Source of the DNA: Acidimicrobiaceae bacterium | GTDB lineage: Bacteria > Actinomycetota > Acidimicrobiia > Acidimicrobiales > Bog-793 | Length of the DNA stretch: 12,867 bases | NCBI GenBank assembly: GCA_027459565.1 | Contig: DAIDIA010000057.1 | Coordinates: 1-12,867 of the forward strand | Reading direction: 5' to 3' | Part shown: positions 7,337-12,867 of the stretch, piece after piece | How positions within the stretch are numbered: the first letter of the stretch is position 1 | Layout of the letters: each line of letters starts with the position of its first letter | The notes under the pieces: model-generated | What the model saw: only the letters and a program-made list of their open reading frames with translations | Databases searched by the model: none | Told to the model about the DNA's origin: nothing | Translations under genes and position numbers: made by a program

Positions 7337-7365
7337 AGTCTTGCAGAGAACCTGCAACCTGACAA
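7337..7365 (-). promoter_or_regulatory. Candidate promoter of the ilvB-ilvN-ilvC operon
   Basis: On the minus strand, TTGTCA (7365-7360) as -35, a 17-nt spacer and AAGACT (7342-7337) as -10. The -35 is close to consensus and the -10 is imperfect. Seven bases separate the -10 from the ATG of the leader peptide, placing transcription start at about that ATG. Both the match to the attenuator start and the spacing support it, but it is pattern reading only. Confidence 0.55.
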
Positions 7366-7556
7366 GCGCGGCCCGCCGGGGGCCCCGGGCTCATGCCCCT
7401 TTGCGCCGAAAGGTCACTAGGTTGGTTCCATGACAGGGCACTGCCCGCGCGCCAGACGGCGCCAGAGCTTCGATGCGCGTCGCAGCTGCACCGTTCACGC
7501 CGCAGCGCTCGCGTCGCGTGGCGATTCAGACCCTGGTCCTGCCTGCGCGGACTGAG
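7366..7556. other. Intergenic region between the ilvB promoter and the MgtC/DUF4010 gene
   Basis: About 190 bp on the 5' side of two divergent genes. It holds a run of G/C blocks (7376-7398, including a minor GGGC-TCAT-GCCC repeat) and TAGGTT at 7418-7423, a possible -10 for the plus-strand gene without a matching -35. The reading frame of the membrane protein is open from 7473. I see no RNA gene or longer repeat. Confidence 0.35.
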
Positions 7557-8825
7557 ATGAACACCGCGCACCTGCTCTCGATTGTCTATGCCACCGCGAT
7601 CGGGCTCCTGATCGGCGTCGAACGCGAGCGGAGCCACCGCGGAGCCACCCGCAGGGCGTTTGGCGTCCGGACATTCGCAGTGCTCGCGATCACCGGCACG
7701 CTCGCAGCCGCGCTCAGCGTCTGGCTGGTCGTCGTGGGCATGGCCGCAGTCGCGGCGATGGCGGTCGTGGAATACCTGCGTACCAGTCACGAGGACTCGG
7801 GCAACACCACCGAGTTCGCCGCAATTGCCACCTTCCTTCTGGGTTCGCTCTGCTACCGCGAACACGCCCTCGCAGCGGGGGTCGCGATCGGCGTCGCGGT
7901 GATCCTCGCGAGCAAGGCGCGCCTGCACGCCTTTGTCCGGGACGTCGTGACCGACCGCGAGATGGAGGATGCGCTCAAGTTCGCCGTGATCGCGTTCGTC
8001 GTCCTGCCGCTTCTGCCCGATCATGGCGTCGGTCCCTACAGGGTCCTCAATCCGTCACACATCTGGCTGATCGTGGTGATGCTCAACGCGATCTCGTGGA
8101 TCGGCTACATCTCCGTTCGAAAGCTTGGACCGCGTCGAGGTCTTCTCGCCACGGGTTTGGCCTCGGGCTTCGTCTCTGCCTCGGCAACGACGGCCGCGAT
8201 GGGCCCGATCGGCCGCGACGCCGACCAGCTTGCCTCGGCAGTTGCCGGCGCGGAGATCGCGAGCGTGGCGACGCTCTTCCAGCTCGAGATGATGTTGCTC
8301 TACGTGAGCCCCGCGATCGCCGGACCGGTCGCGGCTCCCCTCGCCGCGGGAGCCCTCGTCCTCGGGCTCTGGTCCTATCTTGGCTACCGACGCAACGACA
8401 CCGTCTCGGACACCCAACCGGAGATAGGGGTCACCGGGGGCGCGGAGATCGGGATGCAACGGCGCGCATTCATCCTCTTCCCGGCGATCTTGCTCGCGGC
8501 GATCCTGACCGCAGCGCTCTTTGTCGGCCGCTGGGGATCCGTGGTCTTCGGCTCCAAAGGGGCGGTCATCACCGCGGCGCTCACCGGTCTCGCCGACGCA
8601 CACGCCGGCGCGCTCTCGGTGGCGACGCTCTTTTCTCAGGGCAATCTCGCGAGGAATCCCACGCTGGAGGCGGTTGTTGCCGCCCTCGTCGCCAACTCCA
8701 TCGTGAAGGCGATCATGGCCTTCGCTTCGGGTGGGGTGACCTTTGGCAGGCGCTTCTCCCTCGCGCTCGCGGCCTCGACGGCTACGGTGCTCGGGGCGCT
8801 GGCGCTGGTCATGTTCCTCGCCTGA
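7557..8825 (+). CDS. MgtC/SapB-family membrane protein with DUF4010 domain
   Basis: Polytopic inner-membrane protein of unknown substrate, 422 residues. The N-terminal part resembles the MgtC/SapB fold: GLLIGVERER (16-25) and FGVRTF (35-40), followed by hydrophobic helices at about 38-72 and 88-119. The C-terminal part matches DUF4010: GLASGFVSASATTAAMG (200-216), a charged cytoplasmic stretch at about 277-303, and GLADAHAGALSVATL (344-358). I count roughly 12-14 hydrophobic segments ending at the C-terminus. ATG at 7557 is chosen because the conserved region begins there (MNTAHLLSIVYATAIG). An in-frame ATG at 7473 would add 28 Arg-rich residues and neither start has a strong ribosome binding site. 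It stands alone on the plus strand, divergent from ilvB and convergent with ilvD. MgtC proteins are linked to Mg2+ or acid stress in other bacteria, but transport by this architecture is unproven and I assign no substrate. Confidence 0.85.
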   Translation: MNTAHLLSIVYATAIGLLIGVERERSHRGATRRAFGVRTFAVLAITGTLAAALSVWLVVVGMAAVAAMAVVEYLRTSHEDSGNTTEFAAIATFLLGSLCYREHALAAGVAIGVAVILASKARLHAFVRDVVTDREMEDALKFAVIAFVVLPLLPDHGVGPYRVLNPSHIWLIVVMLNAISWIGYISVRKLGPRRGLLATGLASGFVSASATTAAMGPIGRDADQLASAVAGAEIASVATLFQLEMMLLYVSPAIAGPVAAPLAAGALVLGLWSYLGYRRNDTVSDTQPEIGVTGGAEIGMQRRAFILFPAILLAAILTAALFVGRWGSVVFGSKGAVITAALTGLADAHAGALSVATLFSQGNLARNPTLEAVVAALVANSIVKAIMAFASGGVTFGRRFSLALAASTATVLGALALVMFLA

Positions 8826-8826
8826 G

Positions 8827-8840
8827 TGTCCTCGAGGACA
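8827..8840. repeat. 14-bp perfect palindrome after the DUF4010 gene
   Basis: TGTCCTCGAGGACA begins 2 nt after the TGA stop of the membrane-protein gene, in the 66-bp convergent gap to ilvD. As RNA it gives only a 5-bp stem with a TCGA loop and no U-tract follows, so it is a weak terminator candidate. No other structure in 8826-8891 is convincing. Confidence 0.4.
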
Positions 8841-8891
8841 ACGCGCAGCCGTTTGGGGCCGGAGTGTCGATCCCCCGGAGCCGGGCTCGCG

Positions 8892-10595
8892 CTACGCGAG
8901 CGTGATCGCCCCCCGCTCGGCGCCGGTCGCGAGACGCGCGTACTTCGCGAGAACACCCGTGCGATAACGGGGTTCAAGCGGCTTCCAGAGTGCCCGGCGC
9001 CGTTCGAGTTCATCGGGTTCAACGACGAGTTCAATCGTTCCCGCATTCGCGTCGATCACGATCCGGTCGCCGTCCGCGACGAGCCCGATCGGACCACCGA
9101 CGCTCGCCTCGGGCGCGACATGTCCGACACAGAAGCCGCGCGTACCACCCGAGAACCGGCCATCGGTGACCAGCGCACACGTTCCTCCAAGACCAGCGCC
9201 GGTCAGGGCACCGGTGACCGCGAGCATCTCGCGCATGCCAGGACCGCCCTTTGGTCCCTCGTAGCGGATGACGAGCACGGTCCCCGGGACCACCTCGCCG
9301 GCCATGATCGCGTCCATCGCGCCGTCCTCGCCGTCGAAGACGCGCGCCGTTCCATCGAAGGTGGACAGATCCGTACCGGCGATCTTGACGACGGCCCCCG
9401 AGGGGGCGAGGCTTCCCCGCAAGATGACAATCCCGCCCTGCGCGTGGATCGGAGCCTCCATCGGATGCACCACGACGCCATCGGGAGCCGGCGGTGCCAG
9501 TCGCTCGAGGTTCTCGCCCATCGTGAAGCCGTTGCACGTCATCACCTCTCCATGGAGAAGGCCGGCATCGAGCAGCATTTTCATCACCACGGGCACGCAG
9601 ACGATGCGGTCGAGATCGAGCATGTGGAACTTCCCATGCGGCTTCATGTCCGCGAGGTGGGGAACCCGCTTGCCGATCCTCGCGAAGTCATCGATATCGA
9701 GATCGACCTCCGCCTCATTTGCGATCGCGAGCAGGTGCAGAACCGCGTTGGTCGAACCCCCGAGCGCCATGGTCACCGCGATCGCGTTCTCGAATGCCTT
9801 CTTGGTCATGATGTCGCGTGGCCTGATCCCGAGCTCAAGCTGGCGCATGACCGCCTGGCCAGAGTCAAAGGCGACCTCATCGCGGCGTCCATCGATCGCG
9901 GGCGCAGAGGCCCCGGCAGGAAGCGACATTCCGATCGCCTCGCCGATCGAGGCCATCGTGTTTGCCGTGAACATTCCCGCGCACGCACCCTCGCCCGGAC
10001 AGGCGTGGCTCTCGATCTGATAGAGCATGTCGTCATCGATCTGTCCTGCGGCGTGCGCGCCGATCGCCTCGAAGACGCTGACGATGTCGAGCGTCTTGTC
10101 AAGGTAGTGCCCTGGCATGATCGAACCCGCGTAGACGAAGACCATCGGCAGATTGATCCGTGCGGCAGCCATCAGCATCGCCGGCAGGGATTTGTCGCAT
10201 CCGGCAAGTCCGACAAACCCGTCGAAGCGCTCCGCGTGCATCACCGTCTCGACCGAGTCCGTGATCACCTCCCGGCTCACCAGCGAGGCGCGCATTCCCT
10301 CATGACCCATCGAGATCCCGTCCGAGACCGTGATGGTGAGGAACTCGAGCGGGTAGCCCCCGGCGGCGTGGACCCCGGCCTTCGCCCTTTGCGCGAGACG
10401 GTCGATCGACATGTTGCAGGGCGTGACCTCGTTCCATGTCGAGGCGATTCCGATCTGGGGCTTGGCAAAATCCTCGTCGCGCATTCCGACCGCTCGCAAC
10501 ATCGCGCGCGCGCCGGCGCGCCGCGGCCCGTCCGTGACGTCCTGGGAGTGGATCTTGAGACTCTTGGGTGTCGGGTTGTCCGAGTTGATCGCCAT
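8892..10595 (-). CDS. ilvD: Dihydroxy-acid dehydratase
   Basis: Dehydrates 2,3-dihydroxyisovalerate and 2,3-dihydroxy-3-methylvalerate to the 2-keto acids, the third common step of valine/isoleucine synthesis; an iron-sulfur enzyme of the IlvD/Edd family. It is 567 residues, full length. The candidate cluster ligands are Cys60 (EVTPCNMSID), Cys133 (GLAGCDKSLPAM) and Cys205 (CPGEGACAGMFTANTM). Their spacing of 73 and 72 matches, from memory, the [2Fe-2S] plant/Mycobacterium-type enzyme (Cys66, 139, 211 in Arabidopsis). The proposed catalytic serine is Ser482 in DGRFSGGTRG. ATG at 10595 fits the conserved N-terminus; an ATG 5 nt upstream is out of frame. No Shine-Dalgarno is visible, and a promoter-like pair nearby suggests leaderless translation. 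It lies 91 bp downstream of gatB on the same strand and is separated from ilvBNC by the opposite-strand membrane gene. Confidence 0.97.
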   Translation of the reverse strand: MAINSDNPTPKSLKIHSQDVTDGPRRAGARAMLRAVGMRDEDFAKPQIGIASTWNEVTPCNMSIDRLAQRAKAGVHAAGGYPLEFLTITVSDGISMGHEGMRASLVSREVITDSVETVMHAERFDGFVGLAGCDKSLPAMLMAAARINLPMVFVYAGSIMPGHYLDKTLDIVSVFEAIGAHAAGQIDDDMLYQIESHACPGEGACAGMFTANTMASIGEAIGMSLPAGASAPAIDGRRDEVAFDSGQAVMRQLELGIRPRDIMTKKAFENAIAVTMALGGSTNAVLHLLAIANEAEVDLDIDDFARIGKRVPHLADMKPHGKFHMLDLDRIVCVPVVMKMLLDAGLLHGEVMTCNGFTMGENLERLAPPAPDGVVVHPMEAPIHAQGGIVILRGSLAPSGAVVKIAGTDLSTFDGTARVFDGEDGAMDAIMAGEVVPGTVLVIRYEGPKGGPGMREMLAVTGALTGAGLGGTCALVTDGRFSGGTRGFCVGHVAPEASVGGPIGLVADGDRIVIDANAGTIELVVEPDELERRRALWKPLEPRYRTGVLAKYARLATGAERGAITLA

Positions 10596-10601
10596 CCCAT
10601 A

Positions 10602-10631
10602 ACACTACGTTGTGCGGCCACGCACGCGTAA
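10602..10631 (-). promoter_or_regulatory. Candidate ilvD promoter with inverted repeat in the spacer
   Basis: On the minus strand, TTACGC (10631-10626), an 18-nt spacer, then TAGTGT (10607-10602), a TANNNT -10. Only 6 nt separate the -10 from the ilvD ATG, the geometry of a leaderless actinobacterial transcript, in keeping with the missing ribosome binding site. The spacer contains a perfect 5-bp inverted repeat, GTGCG-GCCA-CGCAC on the plus strand (10612-10625), placed where a repressor would block RNA polymerase. Operator function is inference. Confidence 0.5.
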
Positions 10632-10686
10632 TTAGAGACCGGCACCTGGGGCGGTGGGACACCCCGACAGGGCAGACTCGTCCGGG

Positions 10687-12141
10687 TCAGCCGCGCTTTC
10701 TCGCATTGAACGCCTCGGCGACGAGCTTTCCATTCGCCTGGCCCTTGGTCTGTCTCATCACCTGTCCAAGGAGGAACTGCGCAACCTTGTCATCTCCCTC
10801 GACGAAGCGCTGCCACTCCTTGGGGTTCGCGGCGATGACCTCGGCGACAATCGCATCGAGCCGGTCCCCGTCAACGCCCTCGAATCCAAGGCTGGCGATG
10901 ACCTCAGCAGGACCACCCCTGCCGTCGAGCATGGCACCGAGGACCGTCTTCGACTGGGTCGCGGAGATCGCGCCGCTCGCCTCGAGCGTGATCAACTCAC
11001 AAAAGGCCGCGGGATCGAGCGAACGCGCCGCCTCGGGCTTCGTCGCCGCCTCGTTCGCGCATCGGGCAAGTGCGAGACGCCCATCGGCCCCCCCGGCGAT
11101 CGCGGCCGCGACGAGGTGATCCAGTCCGAGGTCGACAACCGTCGCGATCTGGTCGCTCAGCACGTGCTCCTCGAGGCCGGGGTCGGCAGCGAGGAGGAGA
11201 GCGCCGAGTTTGGCCCGGCGGGCGCCGGGCATCGGAGGAAGTGCAGCCCGCACCGCCGCTATCCACTCGGGCCCGGGATCGAGGGCGACAAGATCAGGCT
11301 CGGGGAAGTAGCGGTAGTCGAACGCCTCCTCCTTCGAGCGCAACGAGGAGGTGCTGCCATCGTTCTCGTTCCAGTGCCGGGTCTCCTGCACGACGCGCCC
11401 GCCCGATTCAAGGAGTTCGATCTGACGGAGCGCCTCGTACTCGATCGCCCTCCCGAGCGACCTGAGCGAGTTCATGTTCTTCACCTCGCAGCGCGTACCG
11501 AGCTCGGTGGCTCCGGACCGGCGCACCGAGACATTGGCGTCGACGCGGAGCGACCCCTCCTCCATACGTCCGTCAGAGGCCCCGCTCGCGACGAGGATCG
11601 AACGCAGCTCCGCGACATAGGCGCGCGCATCCTCGGGAGAGGTGATATCGGGTCGCGAGACGATCTCGACGAGGGGAACTCCGGCGCGGTTGTAGTCGAC
11701 GAGCGAGTAGTCCGCGTCATGGATCCGACCGCCGGCGCCCATGTGGCTCGTCTTCCCGGTGTCCTCCTCGAGGTGCGCGCGCTCGATGCCGATGCGCGCT
11801 CCGCTCGGGAGTTCGATGTATCCGTCCACATTGATCGGCGCGTCGTACTGACTGACCTGGTAGTCCTTTGGCATGTCGGGATAGAAGTAGTTCTTCCGGT
11901 GAAAGATCGATGGCTCGACCCGGCAGTTGAGCGCGATGCCGATGCGCATCGCATACTCGACCGCCATCCGGTTGAGCACCGGGAGCGAACCGGGGAGTCC
12001 AAGACAGACCGGACAGATGTTGGTGTTGGGTTCCTCGCCAAAGGCGTTCGCGCACGAACAGAAGAGCTTGGTCTTCGTCTGCAGCTCACAGTGCACCTCG
12101 AGGCCCACGGTCAGGTCCCATCCGGGAGCAAGGACACTCAT
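10687..12141 (-). CDS. gatB: Asp-tRNA(Asn)/Glu-tRNA(Gln) amidotransferase subunit B
   Basis: tRNA-binding and kinase subunit of GatCAB. It phosphorylates the side chain of misacylated Glu-tRNA(Gln) or Asp-tRNA(Asn), which is then amidated with ammonia from GatA. It is 484 residues, the usual length. Motifs: GLEVHCEL (13-20); zinc-ligand cysteines Cys28, Cys30, Cys43 and Cys46 (FCSC and NICPVC); the family signature HRKNYFYPDMPKDYQ (81-95); HLEEDTGK (123-130); and a C-terminal helical/YqeY (QATS-type) tail from about 340, ending in FLLGQVMRQTKGQANGK. The ATG overlaps the gatA stop as ATGA (12138-12141), which implies translational coupling. It presumably belongs to a gat operon whose upstream genes lie to the right of the window. 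The downstream 91 bp to ilvD has no clear terminator. Confidence 0.97.
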   Translation of the reverse strand: MSVLAPGWDLTVGLEVHCELQTKTKLFCSCANAFGEEPNTNICPVCLGLPGSLPVLNRMAVEYAMRIGIALNCRVEPSIFHRKNYFYPDMPKDYQVSQYDAPINVDGYIELPSGARIGIERAHLEEDTGKTSHMGAGGRIHDADYSLVDYNRAGVPLVEIVSRPDITSPEDARAYVAELRSILVASGASDGRMEEGSLRVDANVSVRRSGATELGTRCEVKNMNSLRSLGRAIEYEALRQIELLESGGRVVQETRHWNENDGSTSSLRSKEEAFDYRYFPEPDLVALDPGPEWIAAVRAALPPMPGARRAKLGALLLAADPGLEEHVLSDQIATVVDLGLDHLVAAAIAGGADGRLALARCANEAATKPEAARSLDPAAFCELITLEASGAISATQSKTVLGAMLDGRGGPAEVIASLGFEGVDGDRLDAIVAEVIAANPKEWQRFVEGDDKVAQFLLGQVMRQTKGQANGKLVAEAFNARKRG

Positions 12142-12867
12142 GATCGCCCTCCCTCGAGATTTCCGACGGGCGCGCGCGACCCCGCCTGCTGCGCAGCCTC
12201 GATGGCGCTTGCGACCTGGAACATCACCGGCTCGCCGAGCGCGGGGGCAAGCACCTGCACCCCGATCGGAAGGCCGTGTTCGCCGAGCGCGAAGGGAACG
12301 CTTATCGCGGGATGTCCGGCAAGGTTCGAGGGGATCGTATAGAGGTCCGAGAGGTACATCGCGAGTGGATCCTCGGTCTTTTGGCCAAAGCCGAAAGCGA
12401 CCGAGGGCGTCGTCGGCCCGACCAGTACGTCGAACTGCTCGTACGCGCGATTGAAGGCACGGGCGACAAGCGTGCGGACACGCTGGGCCTGGGCGTAGTA
12501 CGCGTCGTAGTACCCGGCGGACAGGACGTAGGTTCCCAGCATGATGCGACGCTTGACCTCGGGACCAAATCCCGCAGCCCGCGTCCTCGCGTTCATTGTC
12601 GCGACATCAGCGCCATCGACGCGCAGCCCGTAACGCACGCCGTCATATCGCGACAGGTTCGACGATGCCTCCGCGGGCGCGATCAGGTAGTAGGCGGCGA
12701 GGCCGTTCATCAGTTCGGGGATCTCGACGGTATCGACCGTCGCACCGGCAGCCGCGAGTGCCGCGGCCGCTCCGTTGACCGCGGAGACGACGGTGTCGTC
12801 GGCATCGGCCAAAAAGTCACCGATGACTCCGACGCGAAGGCCCGAGACGCCCCGGGAGAGGACGTCG
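12138..12867 (-). CDS. gatA: Asp-tRNA(Asn)/Glu-tRNA(Gln) amidotransferase subunit A, 5' end cut by window edge
   Basis: Glutaminase subunit of GatCAB, an amidase-signature enzyme releasing ammonia from glutamine. Only the C-terminal 242 residues are in the window and the frame is open to the right edge, reading from DVLSRGVSGLRVGVIGDF onward. Family landmarks present: RIMLGTYVLSAGYYDAYY, FDVLVGPTTPSVAFGFG, and the C-terminal NLAGHPAISVPFA and GLPIGVQVLAP. The Ser-cisSer-Lys catalytic triad is in the missing N-terminal half, so activity cannot be judged. A TTG at 12812 is only an internal codon, not the start. It is coupled to gatB by an ATGA overlap. gatC would be expected further upstream. 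Confidence 0.95.
   Translation of the reverse strand, partial: DVLSRGVSGLRVGVIGDFLADADDTVVSAVNGAAAALAAAGATVDTVEIPELMNGLAAYYLIAPAEASSNLSRYDGVRYGLRVDGADVATMNARTRAAGFGPEVKRRIMLGTYVLSAGYYDAYYAQAQRVRTLVARAFNRAYEQFDVLVGPTTPSVAFGFGQKTEDPLAMYLSDLYTIPSNLAGHPAISVPFALGEHGLPIGVQVLAPALGEPVMFQVASAIEAAQQAGSRAPVGNLEGGRS

Noticed and set aside
7166..7357. In-frame N-terminal extension of ilvB
   Set aside because: It would translate through the terminator and the hairpin, adds residues with no family similarity, and ATG at 7165 has its own ribosome binding site and the conserved start.
10632..10686. Possible terminator after gatB
   Set aside because: Only short 4-bp G/C pairings are visible and there is no T-tract, so read-through from gatB into ilvD cannot be excluded.
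2080..11110. Repeated octamer GCGATCGC (about eight copies by eye), resembling cyanobacterial HIP1
   Set aside because: The copies I checked all fall in frame as GCG-ATC-GCx, encoding Ala-Ile-Ala in the aminotransferase, IlvC, IlvD, GatB and the membrane protein, so codon preference explains them.
1..12867. CRISPR arrays, insertion sequences, phage genes, tRNA or rRNA genes
   Set aside because: None seen: no regularly spaced repeats, no transposase-like frame, no cloverleaf-like sequence in the gaps, and nearly all sequence is accounted for by housekeeping genes.

Overview
This 12.9 kb window is high-GC chromosomal DNA, with most third codon positions G or C. It carries core amino-acid biosynthesis and translation genes of actinobacterial type. 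The actinobacterial assignment rests on four things: the Mycobacterium-like spacing of the SerA catalytic residues, the SerC variant, the linkage of gatAB, ilvBNC and serA, and the style of the ilvB attenuator. I cannot name the genus. No mobile element, phage gene, CRISPR array, rRNA or tRNA is visible, and I see no base-composition break that would suggest recent transfer.

Layout from left to right: serA (minus, 3' part beyond the left edge); a 214-bp gap; a class I aminotransferase, aspC-like (minus); a 71-bp divergent intergenic region; serC (plus); a 135-bp convergent gap with a GC hairpin; ilvC, ilvN and ilvB (minus, transcribed as ilvB-ilvN-ilvC); a transcribed ilvB leader with an 11-residue Leu/Val-rich peptide, a long hairpin and a strong intrinsic terminator; an MgtC/DUF4010 membrane protein (plus); a 66-bp convergent gap; ilvD (minus); a 91-bp gap with a candidate promoter; gatB and gatA (minus, gatA running off the right edge).

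The genes serve three linked jobs. IlvB/IlvN (acetohydroxyacid synthase), IlvC (ketol-acid reductoisomerase) and IlvD (dihydroxyacid dehydratase) are three consecutive steps of valine and isoleucine synthesis. SerA and SerC are the first two steps of serine synthesis from 3-phosphoglycerate, and the neighbouring aminotransferase uses the same glutamate/2-oxoglutarate type of chemistry. GatA and GatB are two subunits of the amidotransferase that makes Gln-tRNA(Gln) and/or Asn-tRNA(Asn).

The most informative non-coding element is the ilvB attenuator (about 7233-7365, minus strand). It has a peptide reading MTTFTLVVVLS, a 12-bp two-part hairpin that starts inside the stop codon, and a 9-bp terminator stem followed by a U-rich tail. 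Its promoter spacing suggests that the leader peptide is translated without a Shine-Dalgarno sequence. No wholly new biological system is evident. The remaining observations are regulatory details and gene-order peculiarities.
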